Shown here piece after piece: positions 8,029-17,010 of a DNA stretch of 32,008 nt (within the stretch, counting starts at the first letter, position 1; the number at the start of each line of letters is the position of its first letter). The stretch is from Pseudomonadota bacterium. GTDB lineage: Bacteria; Pseudomonadota; Gammaproteobacteria; Xanthomonadales; Xanthomonadaceae. The position numbers were made by a program, and so were the translations under genes. The stretch spans positions 1 to 32,008 of the forward strand of contig JAEXLY010000288.1 of assembly GCA_023444765.1 (NCBI GenBank), in the 5' to 3' direction. Under the pieces are notes generated by a model. That model searched no databases. It worked only from the letters and a program-made list of their open reading frames with translations, and had not been told where the DNA came from.

Positions 8029-10275
8029 ATGACCGAGTCCGTCCGCCCCGTCTTCCACGGCTTCGAGCAGATCCCGCTGCGCGAGTACGCCGAGCGCGCC
8101 TACCTCGACTATTCGATGTACGTGGTGCTCGACCGCGCCCTACCCTTCATCGGCGACGGCCTCAAGCCGGTACAGCGCCGCATCATCTACGCGATGAGCG
8201 AGCTTGGCCTGTCCGCGACCGCCAAGCCCAAGAAGTCGGCGCGCACCATCGGCGATGTCATCGGCAAGTTCCATCCCCACGGCGACAGCGCCTGCTACGA
8301 GGCGATGGTGCTGATGGCACAGCCGTTCTCCTACCGCTATCCGCTGGTCGACGGCCAGGGCAACTTCGGCTCCTCCGATGATCCCAAGTCGTTCGCGGCG
8401 ATGCGCTACACCGAATCCCGCCTCACCCCGCTGGCCGAAGTGCTGCTGGGCGAACTCGGGCACGGCACGGCCGACTGGGTCCCCAACTTCGACGGCACGC
8501 TCGAGGAGCCGAGCTGGCTGCCGGCGCGGCTGCCGCACCTGCTGCTCAACGGCACCACCGGCATCGCCGTGGGCATGGCCACCGACGTGCCGCCGCACAA
8601 CGTGGGCGAGATCGTCAGTGCCTGCGTGCGCCTGCTCGACGACCCCGACGCCACCGTGGCCGACCTGTGCGAACACGTGCGCGGCCCCGACTACCCCACC
8701 CGCGCCGAGATCATCACCCCGGCCGCCGACCTGCGTGCGATGTACGAGACCGGCAACGGCAGCGTCCGCGCCCGCGCGACCTTCGTGCGCGAGGGCGCGA
8801 ACATCATCGTCGATGCCCTGCCCTACCAGGTCTCGCCCTCGAAGGTGATCGAGCAGATCGCCGCGCAGATGCGGGCCAAGAAGCTGCCCTGGCTGGAGGA
8901 CATCCGCGACGAGTCCGCCCACGCCAACCCGGTGCGCATCGCGCTGATCCCGCGCTCCAGCCGCGTCGATGCCGAGCAGCTGATGGGCCACCTGTTCGCG
9001 ACCACCGACCTGGAGAAGAGCTACCGCGTCAACCTCAACGTGATCGGCCTGGACGGCCGCCCGCAGGTCAAGAACCTGCGCATGCTGCTGACCGAGTGGC
9101 TGGCCTTCCGCACCGACACCGTCACCCGCCGGCTGCGCCACCGCCTGGACAAGGTGGAGCGTCGGCTGCACCTGCTCGAAGGCCTGCTGGTCGCGTTCCT
9201 CAACCTCGACGAGGTGATCCGCATCATCCGCACCGAGGACGAGCCCAGGCCCGCACTGATCGCGCGCTTCGCCCTGTCCGAAGAACAGGCCGATTACATC
9301 CTCGAGACCCGCCTGCGCCAGCTGGCGCGGCTGGAGGAGATGAAGATCCGGGGCGAGCAGGATGAACTGGCCAAGGAGCGCGAGCGCATCCTCGCCACCC
9401 TCGACAGCAAGGCGAAGCTGAAGAAGCTGATCAAGGACGAACTGCTGGCCGACGCGAAGAAGCACGGTGATGCGCGCCGCTCGCCACTGGTGGCGCGGGG
9501 CGCCGCGCAGGCGCTGGCCGAAACCGACCTGGTGGCCAGCGAGCCGGTGACCATCGTCATCAGCCAGAAGGGCTGGGTGCGCGCGGCCAAGGGGCACGAC
9601 GTCGATGCGGCGGGGCTGTCCTATCGCGAAGGCGACGCGCTGCTGGCCGCAGCCAGGGGCCGTACCACGCAGCAGGTCGCCTTCCTCGACAGCAACGGAC
9701 GCAGCTATTCGACCATCGCCCATTCGCTGCCGTCGGCACGCGGCAACGGCGAGCCGCTCACCGGGCGCTTTTCCCCGGCGCCGGGTGCGTCGTTCGTGGC
9801 GCTGGCCAGCGGCGGCAACGACGAACGCTTCGTGCTGGCCTCGTCGCACGGCTACGGCTTCGTCACCCGCTTCGAGAACCTCACAGGCCGCAACAAGGCC
9901 GGCAAGGCATTGCTCTCGCTCGCCGAAGGTGCGCTGGTGCTGCAGCCGGCGGCGGTGGGCAACCTCGACAGCGACAGACTGGTCGCGGTGACCAGCGCCG
10001 GCCACCTGCTGGCCTTCCCGGTGGCTGAACTGCCGGAACTGGACAAGGGCAAGGGCAACAAGCTGATCGAGATCCCGAAGGCCAAACGCGGCACCGAACG
10101 TGTGGTCGCGGTGGCGGTGGTGCCGCCGGGCGGCACCCTGTCCGTGAAGTCGGGAGCGCGCTCGATGGGCCTGTCGTTCAAGGACCTGGGGGATTACCTG
10201 GGGACACGCGGCAGCCGGGGTGGGCTGTTGCCGAGGGGTTGGCAGAAGGTCGATGGCCTCAATGTCGGGTCCTGA
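8029..10275 (+). CDS. parC: DNA topoisomerase IV subunit A
   Basis: ParC is the DNA-cleaving subunit of topoisomerase IV, which decatenates daughter chromosomes together with ParE. The 748 aa protein is standard length. The catalytic Tyr127 sits in AAMRYTESRL, preceded by the winged-helix segment GKFHPHGDSACYEAM. The quinolone-determining residues corresponding to E. coli Ser80 and Glu84 are Ser87 and Glu91, both the susceptible type. After the breakage-reunion and coiled-coil parts (to about residue 490), the C-terminal domain has degenerate beta-pinwheel blades, for example FVTRFENLTGRNKAGKALL and GTRGSRGG near the end. That pattern separates ParC from GyrA, which would have a canonical GyrA box. 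No ribosome site is obvious before the ATG (TTTTCAAATG), so initiation may rely on an unstructured leader. Confidence 0.95.
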   Translation: MTESVRPVFHGFEQIPLREYAERAYLDYSMYVVLDRALPFIGDGLKPVQRRIIYAMSELGLSATAKPKKSARTIGDVIGKFHPHGDSACYEAMVLMAQPFSYRYPLVDGQGNFGSSDDPKSFAAMRYTESRLTPLAEVLLGELGHGTADWVPNFDGTLEEPSWLPARLPHLLLNGTTGIAVGMATDVPPHNVGEIVSACVRLLDDPDATVADLCEHVRGPDYPTRAEIITPAADLRAMYETGNGSVRARATFVREGANIIVDALPYQVSPSKVIEQIAAQMRAKKLPWLEDIRDESAHANPVRIALIPRSSRVDAEQLMGHLFATTDLEKSYRVNLNVIGLDGRPQVKNLRMLLTEWLAFRTDTVTRRLRHRLDKVERRLHLLEGLLVAFLNLDEVIRIIRTEDEPRPALIARFALSEEQADYILETRLRQLARLEEMKIRGEQDELAKERERILATLDSKAKLKKLIKDELLADAKKHGDARRSPLVARGAAQALAETDLVASEPVTIVISQKGWVRAAKGHDVDAAGLSYREGDALLAAARGRTTQQVAFLDSNGRSYSTIAHSLPSARGNGEPLTGRFSPAPGASFVALASGGNDERFVLASSHGYGFVTRFENLTGRNKAGKALLSLAEGALVLQPAAVGNLDSDRLVAVTSAGHLLAFPVAELPELDKGKGNKLIEIPKAKRGTERVVAVAVVPPGGTLSVKSGARSMGLSFKDLGDYLGTRGSRGGLLPRGWQKVDGLNVGS

Positions 10276-10460
10276 CCTTGCGCGGCGCGCGGCGGCGCGA
10301 TCGGCAGCGTCGCGGGCCGTGGTGTCCGCAGACGCGGCAGAACGCCAACGTCCTGCAAGTGGAGTCACAGGCTTGCCCGGCGGGCGACGACGCGCGGCCT
10401 GTCCCATCATGAGCGCGGCCGTGCAGCGACGCAGCGCGGTCCGCCCCCACGGAGATCCGC

Positions 10461-11120
10461 ATGGACCCCGACTTCTGGCATGAGCGCTGGCGCACCCGGC
10501 GCATCGGATTCCACCGCGACGCGCCGCTACCCCTGCTGACGCGGCACTGGCCCGGTCTCGGCCTGGACCACGGCAGCCGGGTGTTCGTCCCGCTGTGCGG
10601 CAAGTCGCTGGACATGGTGTGGCTGGCCGAACAGGGTCACCGCGTGCTGGGCATCGAGCTTTCGGAGCTGGCCATCGCCGAGTTCTTCGACGAGCGCGGA
10701 CTCGCGCCGACGACCCGCACCTCGCCCGCGGGCGTCCACCATTCGGCCGGCCCGTGGGAGCTCATTGCCGGCGATGCTTTCGCCATTCCCGAAGCGCTCC
10801 TGGCCGGCTGCGCGGCCGTCTACGACCGTGCCGCGATGATCGCCTTGCCGCCCGACCTGCGCACGCGGTACGCGCACACGACCTGGCGGCGCCTGCCCGC
10901 CGGCTGCCGGGGTCTGCTGGTCACGCTCGAGTACCCGCAGGCAGAGAAGGCCGGGCCGCCGTTCGCGGTGGAGGAGGCCGAGGTGCATGCGCTCCTGGAT
11001 GCGGACTGGACGGTCTCGCTGCAGGAACGACGCGACATCCTCGAGGGCGAACCGTCCTTCCAGGCCGAAGGCGTGACTGCCCTGTCGACGTCGGTGTACC
11101 GGCTCGAACGCACCCGCTAG
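10461..11120 (+). CDS. tpm: Thiopurine S-methyltransferase-family enzyme
   Basis: The 219 aa protein is a class I SAM-dependent methyltransferase of the TPMT family. It begins with DFWHERWRTRRIGFH, the characteristic N-terminal helix that closes over the substrate. The SAM-binding motifs follow: RVFVPLCGKSLDMVWLAEQGHRVLGIELSELAI (about residues 41-73), and AVYDRAAMIALPPDLRTRYA. Bacterial members methylate sulfur, selenium and tellurium compounds; the natural substrate is unknown and the name rests on family. GGAG lies six bases before the ATG, a good ribosome site. It stands alone between parC and the convergent ferritin gene. No resistance genes accompany it, so a tellurite role is only possible. 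Confidence 0.9.
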   Translation: MDPDFWHERWRTRRIGFHRDAPLPLLTRHWPGLGLDHGSRVFVPLCGKSLDMVWLAEQGHRVLGIELSELAIAEFFDERGLAPTTRTSPAGVHHSAGPWELIAGDAFAIPEALLAGCAAVYDRAAMIALPPDLRTRYAHTTWRRLPAGCRGLLVTLEYPQAEKAGPPFAVEEAEVHALLDADWTVSLQERRDILEGEPSFQAEGVTALSTSVYRLERTR

Positions 11121-11145
11121 CGGCGCCCGGCCCCTCGGGGCTGGA

Positions 11146-11631
11146 TCACCCGTGTGGCGCGTCGCCGCCCATGCGCGCCTGCTGGTAGTTCTGCAGGCCC
11201 ACCATCCCGATCAGCCGCAGTTGCTGTTCCAGCCAGCGGGTGTGGTCTTCTTCCGTGTCGGCCAGCTGGGCGACCAGAATCTGCCGGGTCACGTAGTCGC
11301 CGTGCTGCTCGCACAGCGCGATCCCCTTGGCCAGGTTGTCGCGCACCTGGTATTCCAGATCGAGATCCTTGCGCAGCATCTCCTCCACGGTGCGCCCGGG
11401 CACGAACGCGTCCGGCCGCATGTCCGGCTCGCCTTCCAGGAACAGGATGCGCCGCAACAGCGCATCGGCATGCTGGGTTTCCTCTTCCATCTCGTGGTGG
11501 ATGCGCGCGTACAGCGCGTGCAGCCCCAGGTCCTCGTAGCGGCGCGAATGCACGAAATACTGGTCACGCGCCGCCAGCTCGCCGCGCAGCAGGAAATTCA
11601 GGTACTCGACGACTTCAGGCTGGCCTTTCAT
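11146..11631 (-). CDS. Bacterioferritin-fold ferritin lacking the heme-ligand Met
   Basis: This is an iron-storage ferritin of 161 aa that would assemble into a 24-subunit shell in the cytoplasm. The ferroxidase ligands are in place: Glu18, Glu51 and His54 (EEETQHAD), Glu93, Glu127 and His130 (DTEEDH). In E. coli Bfr the heme-ligating Met52 follows Glu51 directly; here that residue is Thr52. The motif HHEMEEETQHADALLRRIL closely resembles, from memory, Pseudomonas aeruginosa PA4235, first called BfrA and later shown to be a heme-free bacterial ferritin (FtnA). I therefore call it a heme-independent, FtnA-type protein. It converges with tpm 25 bases away. No Bfd gene is nearby. Confidence 0.9.
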   Translation of the reverse strand: MKGQPEVVEYLNFLLRGELAARDQYFVHSRRYEDLGLHALYARIHHEMEEETQHADALLRRILFLEGEPDMRPDAFVPGRTVEEMLRKDLDLEYQVRDNLAKGIALCEQHGDYVTRQILVAQLADTEEDHTRWLEQQLRLIGMVGLQNYQQARMGGDAPHG

Positions 11632-11705
11632 GGCGGACGGCTCCGGGGAGGACGGCCGGGCAGTATGCCCAACGCGGCGTTCGCGATGCGGGGATGAGAG
11701 CGGTT

Positions 11706-13550
11706 TCAGTTCGCATTCTCGGCCACGGCCGCCTCGGGCGCATGTGGCTCCAGCGCCCCGCCCGCCGCGCGCGCCAGGCGTCGCAGCGCGCGCAGCGAAC
11801 TCGGCTCCTCGGCCGCCACCAGTCCGCGCAGGTTGCGGTCGATGCGCTCGACGTAGCCCAGATCGTTGAGCAGCGAGGCGGCCTGCAGGCCGTCGACTTC
11901 GCTGCGCGCCAGCATGGCGAGGATCCGCTGTCGGAAGGCCGCCTGGAAGCGCGTCGCCTGCATCTGCAGCGCCTGCAGCCGTTCATCGACCGCATCCGGC
12001 TCCCCGGCGTCGTCGATGCCGTGCAGACCACGCATCTGCTCGAACAGATGACGGCGCAGCGCGACGTAGGCCTGGCGGAGCGGCGCGTCCGCGCCACGCA
12101 ACCGCGGCAGCAGGTTCTTCTGCAGGTGCTTGGCGTCCTTCACCGCTTCCACCGTCTGCGCCGCCGCCATCTGGGCCTGGGTCCAGAAACGCTGGTGCTC
12201 CTCGTCCAGGGAAACCTCGATGCGACCCATGAACGCGAGCAGGTCGGCGTACACGCCCTTGACGCGCTGCCGGTACAGAGCATCCGCCTCCGGGCAGTCG
12301 TCCGCTGGCGCTGCGGCGAGTCTGGCATCTTCCGCCGGCACGACCGATGCGGGCGGCGGCAGGTCCAGCGCGCGGCTGATGACTTCCAGGCTCAGCGCGC
12401 CCAGGCGACGCAGCTCCTGCGCCACCGCCGCAGCGGCCGCGTCGGCCGAATCCAGGGCCTGGCCACTGAGGTAGCGCGCGCGCACCGGAACGCCGTCGCC
12501 GCCTGCGGCCACCGGCGCCGGCTCGGCGCGTTCGGGCACCCAGCGCTGCAGCCAGCGCGCCAGCCGCGCCTGCCAGGGCCAGAACAGGGCCACGCCGATG
12601 GCGTTGAACAGCGTATGGAACAGCGCCAGTTGCAGCAGGGCGTTCGCGCCGAAACCGCCGATGCCGGCGACGGCCGCCACCAGCCATGCCAGCGGCGGCA
12701 GCAGCACCAGGGCCACCGCGGCCGTGGCGACGTTGAACACCACATGCGCCAGCGCCAGGCGCTGGCCGCTGCGATTGCCGCCGAGCGCGCCGACCACGCC
12801 AGTGCTCACGCTGCTGCCGACGTTGGAACCGATGGCCAGCGCCAGCGCCTGCCCCAGTTCCAGCTGGCCCGCCGCCAGCGCCGCCAGGATCAGCATCAGG
12901 GTCGCGTGGCTGGATTGCAGCACCACCGTGGCGGCCATGCCCGCCATCACGAACAGCAGCACGCCGCTGGCGCCCTGCGCGGGGACCCCGCTCAGGTCGA
13001 GGGCGCCGCCGAATGCCCCGAAGCCGGCCTTGACCTGGTCGATGCCGAGGAACACGAAGGCCACGCCGAGCACCACCCGGCCGGCGGCGCGACCGCGTGG
13101 CCCGGTGAATCCCGCCAGCACGCCGAACACCAGCAGCGGCAGGGCCAGCGGCGACAGGCCCAGGTCCTGTCCGGCCAGCGCGAGCAGCCAGATCCCGCTG
13201 GTCGCCCCCAGGTTCGCGCCGAAGATGATCGCCAGGCCGCCGGCCAGCCCCACCAGGCCCGAACTGATGAAGGCGATGGTCAGCAGCGACACCAGCGTGC
13301 TCGACTGCAACACCATGGTGCCGCCGATGCCGAACAGCAGTCCGCGCACCGGGGTACCGGTGCTGCGCGCCAGCAGGCGCTCCAGGCGCCCGCCCGCCAG
13401 GTCGCGCAGGCCTTCTTCCAGGCATTGCATGCCGAACAGGAAGATCGCCAGGCCCGCGCACAGCTGCAGCCAGCCCGGATCGCGCCAGAACGACCAGGCC
13501 AGCACCCCCACGGCGATGGCGAGCAGCAACATGCGCAATTTCGAACCCAA
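11706..13550 (-). CDS. Na/Pi-cotransporter-family membrane protein with PhoU-like C-terminus
   Basis: The first half (about residues 1-330) is a polytopic inner-membrane domain. It has the paired inverted QSS repeats of the Na/Pi cotransporter family: GTMVLQSSTLVSLL and AATVVLQSSHATLMLI. GANLGATSG and GSNVGSSVSTG complete the two substrate-site repeats. The C-terminal half (about 360-600) is cytoplasmic, helical and PhoU-like (CPEADALYRQRVKGVYADLLAFMGRIE... and later helices). It probably imports phosphate with Na+, or exports phosphate, under control of the PhoU-like domain; direction is unknown. Start choice: a TTG at 13550 has GGAGGT six bases upstream. The GTG at 13565 and the ATG at 13532 have poor sites. 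Confidence 0.85.
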   Translation of the reverse strand: MGSKLRMLLLAIAVGVLAWSFWRDPGWLQLCAGLAIFLFGMQCLEEGLRDLAGGRLERLLARSTGTPVRGLLFGIGGTMVLQSSTLVSLLTIAFISSGLVGLAGGLAIIFGANLGATSGIWLLALAGQDLGLSPLALPLLVFGVLAGFTGPRGRAAGRVVLGVAFVFLGIDQVKAGFGAFGGALDLSGVPAQGASGVLLFVMAGMAATVVLQSSHATLMLILAALAAGQLELGQALALAIGSNVGSSVSTGVVGALGGNRSGQRLALAHVVFNVATAAVALVLLPPLAWLVAAVAGIGGFGANALLQLALFHTLFNAIGVALFWPWQARLARWLQRWVPERAEPAPVAAGGDGVPVRARYLSGQALDSADAAAAAVAQELRRLGALSLEVISRALDLPPPASVVPAEDARLAAAPADDCPEADALYRQRVKGVYADLLAFMGRIEVSLDEEHQRFWTQAQMAAAQTVEAVKDAKHLQKNLLPRLRGADAPLRQAYVALRRHLFEQMRGLHGIDDAGEPDAVDERLQALQMQATRFQAAFRQRILAMLARSEVDGLQAASLLNDLGYVERIDRNLRGLVAAEEPSSLRALRRLARAAGGALEPHAPEAAVAENAN

Positions 13551-13664
13551 GCCTGCACCTCCCACGGCGCGCCATTAGACCCCGACCGGCAATGCCCGCC
13601 TACCCGACGGGCGCCGATCCGGCCCGATCCGCTAGAGTCGTGGATCACACGGGGGTGGGCCGAG

Positions 13665-16115
13665 ATGGTGCGATGGCTGGGACGGATCGGCGCGGCGGTG
13701 GGCCTGCTGGCGCTCCTGGTGGCCGGGATGGCGTGGTGGCTGCTGCGCGGCAGCCTGCCGCGACTGGAGGGCGAGGCTGCCCTGTCCGGGCTTGCGGCGA
13801 CGGTCGAGGTGCAGCGCGATGCCCTGGGCGTGGTCACGATCGACGCCCGGGACGAAGCCGACGCCATGCGTGCGCTCGGCTATGTGCACGCGCAGGAGCG
13901 CTACTTCGAGATGGATCTGCTGCGGCGCACCTCGGCCGGCGAACTCGCCGCCCTGTTCGGCGCGGTGGCGCTGGACCTGGATCGCCGCCACCGCACGCAC
14001 CGCATGCGCGCCCGCGTCGAGCGCCACCTGGGCATCATCGCGGGCGAACGGATGCCGCTGCTCGAGGCCTACGCCGAGGGCGTCAACGCCGGGCTCGACG
14101 CACTGCGCGCCCGGCCCTGGCCCTATCTGCTGCTTCGCCGGCAGCCCGAACCCTGGCGACCTGCCGATACGGTGCTGGCCGGCTACGCCATGTACTTCGA
14201 CCTGCAGGACGCGTCCAACGCCAACGAGCTCGCACTGTGGAAGCTCAGGCCGCATCTGCCCGCGCCGCTCTACGCCTTGCTGACCCATCCCGGGAGCGAC
14301 TGGGATGCCCCCCTGAGCGGCGGGGCCTACGGCGACGCACCGCTGCCCGGCATCGCCGAACTGGATCTGCGCGAACTCGCCATGCCCGGCGACGCAGCGG
14401 CCCAGGCGGTGGCGCAGGCACGCCCCCGGCAAGCCACGGCCATGGGCGACCTCCGGCCGGGCAGCAACAACTTCGCGGTGTCCGGCGCCCTCACCGCCGA
14501 TGGACGCGCGATCGTCGCCGACGACATGCACCTGTCGCTGCGCGCGCCCAATCTCTGGTTCCGTGCGCGCCTGCGCTGGCCGCATGCCGCCGCACCCGGG
14601 GGACGCGTGGACGTGCAGGGCGTCACCCTGCCGGGCCTGCCAGCGGTGATCGTGGGCAGCAACGGCCACGTGGCATGGGGCTACACCAACAGCTACGGCG
14701 ATTTCCTCGACTGGGCCCTGGAGACCCCCTGCCCGGCCGATGCGACGGTGCTGCGACCCGACGCCATCCCCTGCGCCGCCGTGCAGGTGCACGAGGAACG
14801 GATCGAGGTCGCCGGCGGGCAACCGGTGCAGCTCGAGGTGCGCGAAACGCGCTGGGGACCGGTCCTGCACGATCTGCCGGGCGGGCGGGTACTGAGCCTG
14901 CGCTGGACCGCGCACCTGCCCGGATCGGTGAACCTGGCGCTGGCCGATCTCGCCCGCGCCGGCGATCTCGACGAGGCGCTGGCCATCGCCGATCGCGCCG
15001 GCGTGCCGACCCAGAACCTGGTGATCGGCGACCGCGGCGGCCGCATCGCCTGGCGGCTGCTGGGCCCGCTGCCCGAGCGCGCCGCCGGTTGCGATCCGAG
15101 GGCGCCGGCGACCGTGTCGATCGCATCGGCGGCGGAGCCCGCCCCCGTGCGTCCGGATGCGGAGCCAGCGGCCTGTCGGCCCTGGTCGCTGGTCACGGAC
15201 GCATCGCCGCTGGCCGCCTCGCCGGAAGTCGACCGCCTCTGGACCGCCAACGCCCGCACCAGCGATGGCCAGTCGTTGGCGAGGATCGGCGACGGCGGCT
15301 ACGCGCTCGGTGCCCGCGCCCGGCAGATCCGCGACGCCCTGCAGGCACGCGACCGCTTCAGCGAGGCCGACCTGCTGGCGATCCAGCTCGATGACCGCGC
15401 CCTGCTGATGACGCGCTGGTGGGAGCTGCTGCGCTCGCTGGACGACGGCGCCCATCCATCGCTGCGCGAACTGGCGAAGGCGTCCGCCCGCTGGGAGGGA
15501 CGCGCCGACGTCGGATCGGCGTCCTACCGCATCGTCCGCGCCTGGCGCCTGGCGGTGCACGAACGCCTGCTCGACGGGCTGCTCGCGCCGGCGAAGGCGG
15601 CCATGGGCGAGGAGTACCTGGCGCCGGACCTGCCCCAGTTCGAAGGCGTGGCCTGGCCCCTGGTCACGCGGCGCCCGGCACACCTGCTGCCGCGGAAGTT
15701 CGACTTCTGGGAGGCACTGTTCGAGGACGCGGCACGTGAGGTGCAGGACGGACTGTCCGCCCAGGGTCCGCTGCACGAGCGCACCTGGGGCGAGCGCAAC
15801 ACCGCCGCCATCTGCCACCCGCTGGCACGCGCGGTGCCGTTCGGACGGCGGCTGCTGTGCATGCCCGCCGAGCCGCTGCCCGGCGACGCGTTGATGCCGC
15901 GCGTGCAGGGCCCGGCCTTCGGCGCCTCGCAACGGATGGTGGTCGCGCCCGGCCACGAGGACGCGGGACTGATGCACATGCCAGGCGGGCAGAGCGGGCA
16001 TCCGCTTTCGCCGTTCTGGGGTGCAGGCCACGACGACTGGGTCCATGGCCGGCCGTCGCCCTTCCTGCCCGGTCCGCCGCAGCACACCCTCCGGCTGCGG
16101 CCCGCACCGGGCTGA
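13665..16115 (+). CDS. Penicillin-acylase-family Ntn hydrolase, membrane-anchored
   Basis: This 816 aa precursor belongs to the penicillin acylase (S45) family of N-terminal nucleophile hydrolases. A single hydrophobic segment (about residues 8-28) serves as signal or anchor, so it acts in the periplasm or at the membrane. The family nucleophile is Ser267 in PGSNNFAVSG; autocleavage before it would give an alpha chain and a beta chain starting with Ser. GSNGHVAWGYTNSYGDFLDW and, near the end, HMPGGQSGHPLSPFWGAGHDDW are further family signatures. Substrates in the family include penicillins, cephalosporins, N-acyl-homoserine lactones and other amides. Nothing in the sequence or its neighbours picks one. 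It is divergent from the Na/Pi transporter gene. The ATG is preceded by a GGGGGTGGG stretch about six bases away. Confidence 0.88.
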   Translation: MVRWLGRIGAAVGLLALLVAGMAWWLLRGSLPRLEGEAALSGLAATVEVQRDALGVVTIDARDEADAMRALGYVHAQERYFEMDLLRRTSAGELAALFGAVALDLDRRHRTHRMRARVERHLGIIAGERMPLLEAYAEGVNAGLDALRARPWPYLLLRRQPEPWRPADTVLAGYAMYFDLQDASNANELALWKLRPHLPAPLYALLTHPGSDWDAPLSGGAYGDAPLPGIAELDLRELAMPGDAAAQAVAQARPRQATAMGDLRPGSNNFAVSGALTADGRAIVADDMHLSLRAPNLWFRARLRWPHAAAPGGRVDVQGVTLPGLPAVIVGSNGHVAWGYTNSYGDFLDWALETPCPADATVLRPDAIPCAAVQVHEERIEVAGGQPVQLEVRETRWGPVLHDLPGGRVLSLRWTAHLPGSVNLALADLARAGDLDEALAIADRAGVPTQNLVIGDRGGRIAWRLLGPLPERAAGCDPRAPATVSIASAAEPAPVRPDAEPAACRPWSLVTDASPLAASPEVDRLWTANARTSDGQSLARIGDGGYALGARARQIRDALQARDRFSEADLLAIQLDDRALLMTRWWELLRSLDDGAHPSLRELAKASARWEGRADVGSASYRIVRAWRLAVHERLLDGLLAPAKAAMGEEYLAPDLPQFEGVAWPLVTRRPAHLLPRKFDFWEALFEDAAREVQDGLSAQGPLHERTWGERNTAAICHPLARAVPFGRRLLCMPAEPLPGDALMPRVQGPAFGASQRMVVAPGHEDAGLMHMPGGQSGHPLSPFWGAGHDDWVHGRPSPFLPGPPQHTLRLRPAPG

Positions 16116-16248
16116 GCGGCGGTCGCCATTCCGTGTTCACCGGCGTCCTGCTAGCGTGCGCGGGCCACGCGACGGACTGACCTGCCGTGCGGGCTTTCCC
16201 CGTTCCCCAGCACAGGCCCGCCAGTCCGCCCCCGCCGACGCGCAACGC

Positions 16249-16953
16249 ATGATCGAATTCGGACATCTCACTCACGTCGGATTGCGGCGGGAACTGAACG
16301 AAGACACCTATTACGGCGACAGCGAGCTGGGGCTCTGGCTGGTTGCCGATGGCATGGGCGGGCACGAGTACGGCGAGGTCGCCAGCGCCCTGGCGCGCGA
16401 GACCATCGTCCGCGAGACCCGCCAGGGCACCCCGCTGCCGCAGGCGATCCGCATCGCCGACGAGGAGATCATCCGCGCCTCGCGCCTGCGCAGCGATGCG
16501 CTGCCGATGGGCACCACGGTCGTCGCCGCACGCGTCACCGGACGGCGGTTCGAGGTGGCGTGGGTGGGCGACAGCCGCGCCTACCTGTGGCGCGACGGCA
16601 AGCTGGCCCAGCTCTCGCACGACCACAGCTACGTGCAGGAACTGATCGTGCAGGGGGCGATCAGCGTCGACCAGGCGCGCAGCCACCCGCATCGCAACGT
16701 GGTCACCCAGGCCCTGGGGGTCACCGATCCGCAGACGCTGAACGTGGAAACCCTGTCGGGCGAGCTGGCGCCGGGGTCGCAACTGCTCCTGTGCAGCGAC
16801 GGCCTGACCGAGGAAGTGGACGACCGCATCATCTCGCGGGTGCTGGGACACACCGAATGCAGTGCCCAGGAATGCGTGGATGGCCTGGTCGCGGCCGCCC
16901 TCGACGGCGGCGGGTCGGACAATGTCACCGTGGTGCTGGTCCGCAGCCACTGA
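16249..16953 (+). CDS. PP2C-family Ser/Thr protein phosphatase
   Basis: The 234 aa cytoplasmic protein is a complete, compact PPM/PP2C phosphatase. Metal-binding motifs occur in order: RELNEDTYY (residues about 14-22), VADGMGGHEYGEVAS, WVGDSRAYLWRDGKL, LLCSDGLTEEVDD and GGGSDNVTVVLV at the end. These supply the Asp residues that hold the two or three Mn/Mg ions. Similar proteins (Stp1/PppA) reverse Hanks-type kinase phosphorylation or act in type VI secretion. No kinase, FHA-domain or T6SS gene is in the window, so the partner is unknown. The ATG at 16249 begins exactly at family homology (IEFGHLTHVGLRRELNED). It is convergent with dnaQ. Confidence 0.9.
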   Translation: MIEFGHLTHVGLRRELNEDTYYGDSELGLWLVADGMGGHEYGEVASALARETIVRETRQGTPLPQAIRIADEEIIRASRLRSDALPMGTTVVAARVTGRRFEVAWVGDSRAYLWRDGKLAQLSHDHSYVQELIVQGAISVDQARSHPHRNVVTQALGVTDPQTLNVETLSGELAPGSQLLLCSDGLTEEVDDRIISRVLGHTECSAQECVDGLVAAALDGGGSDNVTVVLVRSH

Positions 16954-16966
16954 CGCATCGCTTCCC

Positions 16967-16983
16967 GCCCGGGCCGCCCGGGC
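16967..16983. terminator. GC hairpin between convergent phosphatase gene and dnaQ
   Basis: GCCCGGG and CCCGGGC form a perfect 7-bp stem with a 3-base loop in the 57-base convergent gap. No T-run follows, so this is a weak or factor-dependent terminator candidate. Confidence 0.35.
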
Positions 16984-17010
16984 CGACCGGGCGCAGGGTC
17001 GCCGGGACCC

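Noticed and set aside
11154..16115. A 1653-codon open frame on the plus strand running antisense to the ferritin and Na/Pi transporter genes before joining the acylase
   Set aside because: The first 2.5 kb has no family motif and is Gln/Arg/His-rich, typical of the antisense frame of high-GC genes. Only the part from 13665 is a real protein.
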